Positions 6,146-12,912 of a stretch of 13,309 nt of DNA are shown piece by piece. Numbering within the stretch: position 1 is the first letter of the stretch; every line of letters begins with the position of its first letter. This stretch comes from Haloarcula sp. (GTDB lineage Archaea; Halobacteriota; Halobacteria; Halobacteriales; Haloarculaceae): contig JAQCNK010000331.1 of NCBI GenBank assembly GCA_028275075.1, forward strand, positions 1 through 13,309. The letters run 5' to 3'. The position numbers were made by a program, and so were the translations under genes. The notes beneath the pieces are model-generated. The model searched no databases. It was not told the origin of the DNA and saw only the letters and a list, made by a program, of their open reading frames with translations.

Positions 6146-7300
6146 ATGGAGATACTTTCTGCGCATCCGGTCCCGGCGCATGCCCGTGCGGTGAAAGCCA
6201 CGGCCCGGGAGTTCGCTGAGCAACATATCGCCCCCGTCGCCGCCGACTACTACGAGTCCGGTGAGTACCCCTGGGAGGTACTGGAAGCCGGAATGGAGGC
6301 AGGGCTTGTCGGGCAGGATCTGAGCGAGGAATTCGGTGGCAAAGGCTACGATCTAGAGCAGGTTCTCGCCATCGCCGAGGAGTTCTTCCGAGCCGACGCC
6401 GGCATCGCGCTGACTCTCCAGCTCGCGAGCTTCGGAGCCGAAATCGTCGAAGACCACGGCAGCGAGGCCCAGAAAAAGGAGTATCTCCGTCCCATCGCCG
6501 AGAACGAACAGATCACTGGCCTCGCTGTCTCCGAACCAGAGACCGGCAGTGATCTCACGGGCATGACCACGAGCGCAGAGGCACAGGGCGACGAGTGGGT
6601 GCTGAACGGTGAGAAGTACTGGGTCGGCAACGCCGTCGAAGCCGACTGGCTCACCCTCTACGCAAAGACCGGTGATGACCCCAACAACCGCTACGACAAC
6701 TACTCGATGTTCATCGTCCCGACGGACGCCGAGGGCTATGATGCCGAGCACGTCCCGGAAAAGATGGGCTTTCGTGCGTCGAAGCAGGGTCATATCGTGC
6801 TGGACAACTGTCGCATCCCCAAGGATCATCTGATCGGTGTGGAGGGTGCCGGCTTCTATATGCTCGCGGAGTTTTTCAACCGCGGCCGAGTCGTCGTCGG
6901 CGGTCACGGACTCGGACTCGCCGCCGCCGCCATTGAGGAAGCGTGGGAGTTCGTCCACGACCGCGAAGCCTTTGGCCGCACCATCAACGAGTTCCAGGCC
7001 GTTCAACACAAGCTCTCGGATATGCAACTGCAGTTCCAGTCGGCGCGCTCGCTCACGTGGGACGCCGCCCGTCGCGTCGCCAATCAGGAGGACGCCGGGT
7101 ACTGGGCCGCGCTGGCGAAGACAGCGGGCACGGAAGCCGCGACGGAGTGTTCCCAGAAGGGCATGCAGCTCTTTGGTGGCCGGTCGGTGCTGCTGGAGAA
7201 CCGTCTCTCACGTGTGTTCCGCGACGCGCGAATGCCGGTGATCTACGAGGGTCCCAACGACATCCAGCGCAACCTTATCTACCGGCAGACGCCGCAGTGA
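6146..7300 (+). CDS. Acyl-CoA dehydrogenase
   Basis: This 384-residue FAD enzyme oxidises an acyl-CoA to the trans-2-enoyl-CoA, the first step of beta-oxidation or of branched-chain amino acid breakdown, passing electrons to ETF. It shows the family signature LAVSEPETGSDLTG (about 126-139), the FAD/acyl region GEKYWVGNAVEADWL, the FGRTINEFQAVQHKLSDM helix, and the C-terminal catalytic base Glu368 in VIYEGPNDIQRN. Most relatives have Thr or Ser where this protein has Pro370. I chose the ATG at 6146 because it sits about 27 bases after a TATA box and gives the usual N-terminus (AVKATAREFAEQHIAPVA near residue 15). It is a monocistronic gene. Chain length and substrate cannot be read from sequence. 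Confidence 0.9.
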   Translation: MEILSAHPVPAHARAVKATAREFAEQHIAPVAADYYESGEYPWEVLEAGMEAGLVGQDLSEEFGGKGYDLEQVLAIAEEFFRADAGIALTLQLASFGAEIVEDHGSEAQKKEYLRPIAENEQITGLAVSEPETGSDLTGMTTSAEAQGDEWVLNGEKYWVGNAVEADWLTLYAKTGDDPNNRYDNYSMFIVPTDAEGYDAEHVPEKMGFRASKQGHIVLDNCRIPKDHLIGVEGAGFYMLAEFFNRGRVVVGGHGLGLAAAAIEEAWEFVHDREAFGRTINEFQAVQHKLSDMQLQFQSARSLTWDAARRVANQEDAGYWAALAKTAGTEAATECSQKGMQLFGGRSVLLENRLSRVFRDARMPVIYEGPNDIQRNLIYRQTPQ

Positions 7301-7429
7301 GTTCACTGGGCGAGATGGGTCTTCTGGAGGTGTGACACGTGATTAGGTTTCGGGGGAACCAGTCCAGAGGGGTATCCGGCCCCAACATGCCGTCCCAGCG
7401 ATATATTTGTCTGGGTAGAAACTGTGGAT

Positions 7430-7513
7430 ATTAATCATCGGGATTACGTTAAAACCCGGCGTAATCGTCCGAATAGTCACGATTAATGGGTTTCAATGTA
7501 GTGGAAAATATTT
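7430..7513 (+). promoter_or_regulatory. porA promoter with nested inverted repeats
   Basis: The 270-base gap before porA is AT-rich from about 7400 to 7515. It contains ATTAATC (7430-7436) with GATTAAT (7481-7487) as outer arms, and ATTACG (7443-7448) with CGTAAT (7460-7465) nested inside. Just downstream, GGAAAATATTTAGTC (7502-7516) holds the likely TATA element, about 60 bases from the ATG, implying a leader of roughly 35 bases. Unlike its neighbours, porA does not look leaderless. No strong Shine-Dalgarno precedes it. Bases 7301-7400 show nothing I can name. Confidence 0.4.
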
Positions 7514-7570
7514 AGTCGTGGCCCCCCAACCTACGCGTACGGCACCACAGCTGGGGCCGAAGATCTCACA

Positions 7571-9469
7571 ATGACAGACAATGAACTCATCTGGCGAATC
7601 GCTGGCGGTTCCGGAGACGGAATCGACTCGACCAGTCAGAACTTCGCGAAGGCCCTGATGCGCTCGGGACTTCACGTATTCACACACCGGCATTACCCGT
7701 CGCGTATCCGCGGTGGCCACACGTACGTAGAAGTGCGCGCGAAAGACGAAGATGTACAGTCACGCGGTGACGGCTACAACTTCCTGCTCGCACTCGGGGA
7801 CTCTTTCGCCCGGAACCCACAGGACGAAGCCTACTACGGTAAAGAAGAGCTGAAACCGTTATACGAGAACTTCGACGATCTCCGCGAAGGCGGTGTTCTC
7901 CTCTACGATGAGGGACTGCTCGACGAGGAAGACATCGAAGAGATCGAACTCGAGGAGGCCGCAGCGGAGAACGGCTGGCACGTGGTCCCGATGGACCTGC
8001 GTGGCATCGCCAAAGAGCACGGCCGCGAGATCATGCGTAATACGGCCGGTATCGGCGCGACCGCCGCCATCCTCGACATCGGTACCGAGGAGTTCGAGAA
8101 ACTCATCGAACAGAACATGGCCGGCGACATGCAGGAGGCGAACCTCGCGGTGCTGGAAGACGCCTACGAGGCCGCTTCAGAGCTCGATGTCGATCACGAC
8201 ATCGAGGTGCCCGAAGGCTCTCACGACCAAGAGCAGGTCCTTCTCTCGGGCTCTAACGCCATCTCCTATGGGGCACTCGACGAAGGCTGTCGGTTCATCT
8301 CAGGCTATCCGATGACTCCGTGGACGGACGTCTTCACTATCATGTCCCAGCACCTGCCCGAGTTCGGTGGTATCTCGGAACAGGTCGAAGACGAGATCGC
8401 CGCTGCATCGCTCGCGCTCGGTGCCTCGCATATGGGCGTGAAGGCGATGTCCGGCTCCTCGGGCGGTGGCTTCGCGCTGATGTCCGAACCGCTCGGACTC
8501 GCCGAGATGACCGAGACCCCGGTAGTACTGGTCGAAGCGATGCGTGCCGGCCCCTCGACCGGGATGCCGACCAAGCCAGAACAGGCCGACCTCGAACACG
8601 TCCTGTACACCTCACAGGGCGACTCAGCCCGCGTCGTGTTCGCACCCGCGAACATCAGCGAGTGTTACACCCAGACGCGTGCGGCGTTCCGAATCGCCTA
8701 CGAGTACCAGATCCCGGCCATCGTCATCTACGATCAGAAGATTCAGGGTGAACTCCGGAACCTGCCGGCGAGTCACTTCGACGAAGAGCCGAACGCCGAC
8801 GCCGGCTCGGTCCTCACAGAGGACGAGATTCAGGATGCCGCCCACCACGCGTCGGGTAAGTTCCAGCGCTTCCTCCACGAGCCCGAAGACGGCTCGAACG
8901 TGAGCCCGCGCTCGGTGCCCGGCCAGAAAGACGGCCGCTATCTCGCGACCGGGAACGAGCACAATCCGTCGGGTCACATCAGCGAGGACCCCGACAACCG
9001 CATTGCTCAGATGGAGCGCCGTCTGAACAAGCTTGATGACATCCGTGCCGATCTCGACGAGAACACCTCCCACCAGACGTATTACGGTCCCGAAAACGCC
9101 GAAAACGGCGTGCTCGTCTGGGGGAGCCAGCAGGACACGGTCTTTGAGGCCGTCGACCGGCTCAACGACAACGGCCACTCAGTAAAGGCCCTCGGCGTCT
9201 CAGACATGGCCCCGTATCCGGTCGATGAGGTCTCCGAGTGGCTCGAATCTGTCGACCAAGCGCTGGTCGTCGAGATGAACGCGACGGCCCAGTTCCGCGG
9301 CCTGACCCAGAAGGAGATCGGCAAGTACGGCGACAAGATGTCCAGCTTGCTCAAGTACAACGGCAACCCCTTCGAACCCGCCGAGATCGTCGACGGGTTC
9401 GAATCCAGCATCAACGGCGAGGATCTCGCCGCGACCAACATGACGTACCTGCCAACGGCAGGTGACTAA
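7571..9469 (+). CDS. porA: Pyruvate:ferredoxin oxidoreductase, alpha subunit (fused gamma-alpha)
   Basis: With PorB this cytoplasmic enzyme converts pyruvate and CoA to acetyl-CoA and CO2, reducing ferredoxin. The 632 residues start with a gamma domain (about 6-195; AGGSGDGIDSTSQNFAKAL, then HYPSRIRGGHTYVEVRA). The alpha/pyrimidine-binding domain follows from about 224 (LLSGSNAISYGALDEG, the YPMTP motif at 246-250, EQVEDEIAAASLALGAS, then SGSSGGGFALMSE), and then a transketolase C-terminal-like domain. The gamma-alpha fusion and size match the two-subunit haloarchaeal enzymes. I favour pyruvate over 2-oxoglutarate because haloarchaeal KorA, as I recall, begins with NWA-GGEAGDGIDSTG instead, and because in Halobacterium salinarum porA-porB is followed by lrpA1 as here. 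Three bases separate it from porB. Confidence 0.85.
   Translation: MTDNELIWRIAGGSGDGIDSTSQNFAKALMRSGLHVFTHRHYPSRIRGGHTYVEVRAKDEDVQSRGDGYNFLLALGDSFARNPQDEAYYGKEELKPLYENFDDLREGGVLLYDEGLLDEEDIEEIELEEAAAENGWHVVPMDLRGIAKEHGREIMRNTAGIGATAAILDIGTEEFEKLIEQNMAGDMQEANLAVLEDAYEAASELDVDHDIEVPEGSHDQEQVLLSGSNAISYGALDEGCRFISGYPMTPWTDVFTIMSQHLPEFGGISEQVEDEIAAASLALGASHMGVKAMSGSSGGGFALMSEPLGLAEMTETPVVLVEAMRAGPSTGMPTKPEQADLEHVLYTSQGDSARVVFAPANISECYTQTRAAFRIAYEYQIPAIVIYDQKIQGELRNLPASHFDEEPNADAGSVLTEDEIQDAAHHASGKFQRFLHEPEDGSNVSPRSVPGQKDGRYLATGNEHNPSGHISEDPDNRIAQMERRLNKLDDIRADLDENTSHQTYYGPENAENGVLVWGSQQDTVFEAVDRLNDNGHSVKALGVSDMAPYPVDEVSEWLESVDQALVVEMNATAQFRGLTQKEIGKYGDKMSSLLKYNGNPFEPAEIVDGFESSINGEDLAATNMTYLPTAGD
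9371..9403 (+). other. 10-bp perfect stem-loop near the 3' end of porA
   Basis: TTCGAACCCG (9371-9380) and CGGGTTCGAA (9394-9403) are perfect inverted copies with a 13-base loop, inside the coding sequence and about 65 bases before the porA stop. The codons read FEP and GFE, so part of the symmetry may come from coding constraint. Confidence 0.4.
9446..9465 (+). promoter_or_regulatory. porB Shine-Dalgarno sequestered in a hairpin
   Basis: AGGTGA (9460-9465) matches the haloarchaeal Shine-Dalgarno and sits 7 bases before the porB ATG. ACCTGCC (9447-9453) and GGCAGGT (9457-9463) pair perfectly over a 3-base loop, with a further U-G pair (9446 with 9464), so most of the ribosome site is inside the stem. 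The stem lies within the last codons of porA. A ribosome finishing porA would open it, giving translational coupling. Confidence 0.6.
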
Positions 9470-9472
9470 CCT

Positions 9473-10411
9473 ATGAGTGCATTCAGCGCAATCGAAGAAG
9501 ACCGAGAAATAGAGCGAGACGAGTTCACACCAGGTATCGAGCCGCAGGCCACTTGGTGCCCCGGCTGCGGGGACTTTGGTGTCCTGAAGGCTTTGAAACA
9601 GGCTATGCCCGAGGTCGGGCGCAACCCCGACGAGGTTGCCCTCTTTACCGGAATCGGCTGCTCCGGGAAGCTCAACAGCTACTTCGAGAGCTACGGCTTC
9701 CACACGATCCATGGCCGCTCGCTGCCCGTCGCCCGGGCCGCGAAGCTCGCCAACCCTGAGATCGAAGTCATCGCCGCCGGTGGCGACGGTGACGGCTACG
9801 GTATCGGTGGCAACCACACCATCCACACCGCGCGTGAGAACCACGATATGACCTATATCGTGTTCAACAACGAGATCTTTGGGCTCACCAAGGGTCAGAC
9901 ATCGCCGACCTCACCGAAGGGCCACAAATCGAAGACCCAGCCCCACGGCTCGGCGAAGTCCCCGATTCGGCCCCTCAGCCAGCAGCTCAACGCCGGCGCA
10001 ACCTACGTCGCCCGCACCGCTGCCGTCAACCCGAACCAGGCCAAGGAGATCATCGCCGAGGCAATCGAACACGACGGGTTCGCACACATCGACTTCCTGA
10101 CCCAGTGCCCGACCTGGAACAAGGACGCGAAACACTACGTCCCCTACACGGACGTCCAGCAGTCCGACGAGTTTGAGTTCGATGTCACGGACCGTGCGGA
10201 GGCGGCCGAGATGATGCGAAAGACCGAGGAACGACTCTACGAGGGCGAAGTCCTCACTGGCCGGATGTACGTTGACGACAGCCGCCCCTCCTACGGCCAA
10301 GAGAAGCGCTCCATCGGTGAGATGCCCGAGGAGCCCCTCGCCGAGCGGTACTTCGACGAGGACGCCGAGTGGGAGCGGACCTACGACAACCTCCTCCAAC
10401 ACCACAAGTAA
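9473..10411 (+). CDS. porB: Pyruvate:ferredoxin oxidoreductase, beta subunit
   Basis: This 312-residue subunit binds thiamine diphosphate and one [4Fe-4S] cluster. The cluster ligands are visible as Cys29 and Cys32 in WCPGCG, Cys63 in GIGCSGK and Cys212 in TQCPTWN. The TPP-Mg motif is GGDGDGYGIGGNH (103-115), completed by NNEIFGLTKGQTSPTSP (132-148). No separate ferredoxin (delta) domain is present, as known for haloarchaeal enzymes, which reduce a soluble 2Fe-2S ferredoxin directly. The length equals that I recall for Halobacterium PorB; KorB is shorter and begins differently. It is co-transcribed with porA, and its Shine-Dalgarno lies in a coupling hairpin. 2-oxoglutarate as substrate is the main alternative. 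Confidence 0.87.
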   Translation: MSAFSAIEEDREIERDEFTPGIEPQATWCPGCGDFGVLKALKQAMPEVGRNPDEVALFTGIGCSGKLNSYFESYGFHTIHGRSLPVARAAKLANPEIEVIAAGGDGDGYGIGGNHTIHTARENHDMTYIVFNNEIFGLTKGQTSPTSPKGHKSKTQPHGSAKSPIRPLSQQLNAGATYVARTAAVNPNQAKEIIAEAIEHDGFAHIDFLTQCPTWNKDAKHYVPYTDVQQSDEFEFDVTDRAEAAEMMRKTEERLYEGEVLTGRMYVDDSRPSYGQEKRSIGEMPEEPLAERYFDEDAEWERTYDNLLQHHK

Positions 10412-10429
10412 TCCGTTCGCCCCCGTAGT

Positions 10430-10504
10430 CGCCGGCCGGCGGCGGATACAAACCGGGGTTACCGATTCGGAACATATTTTTTCACGCACGGTAAATATTC
10501 GTTC
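10430..10504 (+). promoter_or_regulatory. lrpA1 promoter, with GC palindrome upstream
   Basis: CATATTTTTT (10473-10482) is a strong TATA-like box about 27 bases before the ATG at 10505, so the mRNA is probably leaderless. GGTAAATATTCGTTC (10490-10504) directly precedes the ATG and shares 11 of 15 bases with GGAAAATATTTAGTC in the porA promoter (7502-7516). Further up, CGCCGGCCGGCG (10430-10441) is a perfect 12-bp palindrome just after the porB stop. It may be a transcript-end hairpin or an operator. Confidence 0.5.
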
Positions 10505-10933
10505 ATGAGTGTCGAGTCTACGGAGCGTCGAATCCTGTCAGTCCTCGAAGAGGATGCGCAGGCATCATACGCCGAGATAGCAGACCGGGCGGAGGTCTCA
10601 AAACCCACAGTTCGAAAATATATCAAAAAGCTCGAAGAGGAAGGCGTCATCGTCGGCTACTCGGCCGATATCGACCCGAAGAAGCTATCGGGCCAGTCCA
10701 TCGCCATGGTCGGAATCGACGTGGCAAGCGAGCGCTACGTCGAGGCGACGCGCCAGCTTTCCGATATCGATGCCCTCGAGTCGCTGTACACGTCCAGCGG
10801 TGACCACATGTTGATGGCGGAGGTGCGTGCGACCGACGGGAATTCCCTGGCCGCGGTCATTGAGGACAGAATACTCGAAACCGACGGTGTGACAGCCGCC
10901 CACCCCTCTTTCCTGCAGGAACGGCTGAAGTAA
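10505..10933 (+). CDS. lrpA1: Lrp/AsnC family regulator, probably LrpA1
   Basis: This 142-residue regulator has a clear AsnC-type helix-turn-helix (residues about 5-52: ERRILSVLEEDAQASYAEIADRA, then VSKPTVRKYIKKLEEEGVIVGY) and a RAM effector domain (about 66-140, with TSSGDHMLMAEVRATDG, where an amino acid is expected to bind). Length is standard. Its place directly after porB matches lrpA1 in Halobacterium salinarum, as I recall the locus. There, LrpA1 was reported to control the aspartate aminotransferase gene aspB3 in response to aspartate. The symbol rests on synteny and length, not on alignment. It likely regulates itself and perhaps por. Its stop is followed at once by a T-run. Confidence 0.82.
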   Translation: MSVESTERRILSVLEEDAQASYAEIADRAEVSKPTVRKYIKKLEEEGVIVGYSADIDPKKLSGQSIAMVGIDVASERYVEATRQLSDIDALESLYTSSGDHMLMAEVRATDGNSLAAVIEDRILETDGVTAAHPSFLQERLK

Positions 10934-10935
10934 CG

Positions 10936-10943
10936 GGTTTTTA
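10936..10943 (+). promoter_or_regulatory. T-rich stretch: lrpA1 transcript end and TATA-like box of the next gene
   Basis: GGTTTTTA begins 2 bases after the lrpA1 stop and is centred about 28 bases before the next ATG at 10968. It can serve as an archaeal T-tract terminator, as a TATA-like element, or both. A GAGGA (10958-10962) 5 bases before the ATG offers a Shine-Dalgarno if the message is longer. Confidence 0.45.
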
Positions 10944-10967
10944 GACGCTCCGGACCCGAGGAATCCT

Positions 10968-12479
10968 ATGCCGTCTCGGTTGGTTATTGGCGCTGGTTCG
11001 ACCGCGAGAGCGATAATCGATGCAGTGAGCGGCGGCCATGACACGCTATGGGTCCTGACCGAAGACGAACGCCGCGCCGAGACGCTCCGCGAGCGCGGTG
11101 TCTCAGTTACCGTCACGGATAGTATCGACGGCGACACGCTGTACGAACTGGACAGTACACCGGCGACAGTGATCGTCGCTACCGACGACCCGGCGGCGAA
11201 CGCCGACGCCGCCGAGTCTGTCGCCGACCGGTTTCCCGATGCGTTCCTGCTGTGTTACAGTGGCTATGGGGCGACAACCACCCAGCGGAGTCGGCTCGAA
11301 AGCGTCGCGGACCGCCTGATCGACCCAGAAGCCATACTCACCGACCGTCTGCAAGAGAGTACGGGCAAGGCGGGGGCCCGGACCCGCAAACTTCAGGCGG
11401 TGTTGCGTGACATCGAGGGTCACCTCGCCATCGTCACACACGACAACCCCGACCCGGACGCCATCGCAAGCGCCGTCGCGCTCGGCGAACTCGCTTCCAG
11501 GGCCGGCTGTACAGTGTCGCTGTGTTACTACGGAGAGATATCCCACCAGGAGAACCGCGCGTTGGTGAACCACCTAGAGTATGACCTGGTGAACCTGAGC
11601 GCGGAGGACGAGGACACCCTCGATCCGTACGACGGGTTCGCGCTCGTGGACCACTCTCGTCCCGGAGTCAACGACCAGCTTCCGGAAGATCTCCCGATAG
11701 ATATCGTTATCGACCACCACCCGCCCCGACTGCCGGTGGAGGCCCGCTACGTCGACCTGCGAAGCGGCGTCGGAGCAACGAGCACACTGCTGGTGGATTA
11801 CTTCCAGCGCCTCAATGTCGAGTTGGCCGAGTCGATAGCGACCGGGCTACTCTTTGGCATTCGTGTCGACACGAAAGACTTCCAGCGAGAAGTGTCGGCC
11901 GACGACTTCCAAGCAGCCGCCCAGCTTGTCGAACGGGCAGATATGGACGCCCTAGAGGACATCGAGGACCCCAGCATCAGCGGCGAGACACTTGCTATCG
12001 TCGGTCGGGCTATCGACAACCGCGAAGAACAGGGGGCCGTCCTGCTCTCGTTTGTCGGCCAGCTATCCCACCGGGACGCACTGGCACAGGCCGCGGACCG
12101 GTTGCTCGACCTCAAAGAGATTCACGTGACGATGGTGTACGGTGTCCTCGACGGGACGATCTACATATCGGCACGGGCCCGCGGGGCCGATATCGACCTG
12201 GGTGAGGCGCTGCGAGACGCGTTCGGCCAGATCGGCTCGGCCGGCGGCCACACCGATATGGCGGGCGCTCAGATCGAGTTGGGCGTACTCGATAGCATTG
12301 ACGACAGTGAGGAGTACCCGCACAGCATCGTCAAGTCAGTTATCAACGGCCGGTTCCTCGACGCGGTCGAGTCACGGTCCCATCGGTTACTCGGCCAGAT
12401 AGGCGGCCGGGCCAAGTTCGCGTCGGGTGGCTACACGGAACTGTCCCGACCGCCGGCGGACAACCACGACATCACATAG
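10968..12479 (+). CDS. RCK_N (TrkA-N) - DHH - DHHA1 phosphoesterase
   Basis: This 503-residue soluble protein has three parts. Residues 1-125 form a Rossmann-like RCK_N/TrkA-N domain (LVIGAGSTARAI, a GxGxxA variant). The DHH catalytic domain (about 150-340) has metal ligands in HDNPDPDAIAS (158-168), DHS (228-230), DHH (249-251) and Asp301 in RVDTKDF. The DHHA1 substrate domain (about 350-480) has GGHTDMAG around His428. The DHH-DHHA1 pair occurs in NrnA and GdpP, which cleave small (cyclic) nucleotides, and in RecJ nucleases. The RCK domain suggests control by a dinucleotide. Activity on nanoRNA, pAp or cyclic-di-AMP is possible. All catalytic residues I can name are present, so it should be active. 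It follows lrpA1 with its own likely promoter. Confidence 0.88.
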   Translation: MPSRLVIGAGSTARAIIDAVSGGHDTLWVLTEDERRAETLRERGVSVTVTDSIDGDTLYELDSTPATVIVATDDPAANADAAESVADRFPDAFLLCYSGYGATTTQRSRLESVADRLIDPEAILTDRLQESTGKAGARTRKLQAVLRDIEGHLAIVTHDNPDPDAIASAVALGELASRAGCTVSLCYYGEISHQENRALVNHLEYDLVNLSAEDEDTLDPYDGFALVDHSRPGVNDQLPEDLPIDIVIDHHPPRLPVEARYVDLRSGVGATSTLLVDYFQRLNVELAESIATGLLFGIRVDTKDFQREVSADDFQAAAQLVERADMDALEDIEDPSISGETLAIVGRAIDNREEQGAVLLSFVGQLSHRDALAQAADRLLDLKEIHVTMVYGVLDGTIYISARARGADIDLGEALRDAFGQIGSAGGHTDMAGAQIELGVLDSIDDSEEYPHSIVKSVINGRFLDAVESRSHRLLGQIGGRAKFASGGYTELSRPPADNHDIT

Positions 12480-12503
12480 GCGGGTCTTTTCGTCACTCGC
12501 CTA
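12477..12503 (+). terminator. Possible hairpin terminator at the stop codon
   Basis: TAGGCG (12477-12482) and CGCCTA (12498-12503) pair perfectly. The stem continues inward with a G-U, a G-C and a T-A pair to nine pairs, leaving a loop that holds a TTTT run. The stem starts on the TAG stop itself and its far arm overlaps the first two bases of the next repeat copy. A T-run in the loop rather than after the stem is unusual, so the role is uncertain. Confidence 0.35.
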
Positions 12504-12558
12504 TACGGGTCGACAGAAGCCCTGATAGATATTCGCCGGGATCTTGCGGAGGCGTGTT
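12502..12558 (+). repeat. Intergenic repeat, partial copy 3 (left end and centre)
   Basis: TATACGGGTCGACA (12502-12515) is identical to the left end of the full element at 5226. After a 7-base spacer, a 36-base block (12523-12558, beginning TGATAGATATTCGC and ending GGAGGCGTGTT) matches 5241-5276 at about 31 of 36 positions. The right inverted end is missing. The copy lies between the convergent 3' ends of the phosphoesterase and the 'cox cluster' gene. Confidence 0.78.
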
Positions 12559-12572
12559 GAGAGAGGCGCTAA

Positions 12573-12854
12573 TCACTCCGGATTCCGACGGGCGCTGGCA
12601 TCGTCGGTCCGCCGGGAGACGTAGACGACCAGACCGAGCAAGGCTCCAAGCCCGACCCCGACCGTTACCATCCCGTACAGTGCCACGCCGAACGGCGTCG
12701 GTGGGAGATCAATGACGCCAAAAAGCGCCGGCTGGAGGTCGGCCGGCCGAATCGTCCCCAGCACGAATCCCATCACCCCCGCAAGGGCGACAATAGCGAC
12801 GTAAATCTGTACGACGACCTTCGTTCCGGCGGTCTCGGTCACTTCGTCGCTCAT
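12573..12854 (-). CDS. Small two-helix membrane protein of the cox cluster (DUF7520-like)
   Basis: This 93-residue protein has two predicted membrane helices, at about 12-34 (VVVQIYVAIVALAGVMGFVLG) and 55-79 (GVALYGMVTVGVGLGALLGL), joined by a short proline-containing loop. The C-terminus is polar and basic (SRRTDDASARRNPE), likely cytoplasmic. I recall proteins of this size and shape next to haloarchaeal coxA annotated as 'cox cluster protein' or DUF7520; the name is from memory. Its position, transcribed in the same direction as coxA, fits a role in assembly or stability of the terminal oxidase. No heme or copper ligands are evident. A TATA-like CTAATC on the minus strand (12877-12882) precedes the start by about 25 bases. 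Confidence 0.75.
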   Translation of the reverse strand: MSDEVTETAGTKVVVQIYVAIVALAGVMGFVLGTIRPADLQPALFGVIDLPPTPFGVALYGMVTVGVGLGALLGLVVYVSRRTDDASARRNPE

Positions 12855-12871
12855 ATGTCGGGTAGGGACGC

Positions 12872-12892
12872 GATACGATTAGCCTTTTTCAC
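12872..12892. promoter_or_regulatory. Divergent promoter pair in the cox cluster
   Basis: Within 58 bases between two start codons, a minus-strand CTAATC (12877-12882) serves the two-helix protein and a plus-strand CTTTTTCAC (12884-12892) serves the 30-residue protein, each about 25 bases from its ATG. The two boxes nearly touch, so the two genes may compete for transcription factors or share control. Confidence 0.4.
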
Positions 12893-12912
12893 TTCCGGTC
12901 CCAAGTGGTGCT

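Noticed and set aside
9395..9406. GGGTTCGAATCC, which looks like a tRNA T-loop
   Set aside because: It is inside the porA reading frame, with no acceptor or anticodon stem around it; it is one arm of a local inverted repeat.
7571..10411. Assignment as 2-oxoglutarate:ferredoxin oxidoreductase (korAB)
   Set aside because: The subunit lengths, the N-termini as I recall them and the following lrpA1-like gene fit porAB better; an alignment with both characterised Halobacterium enzymes would decide.
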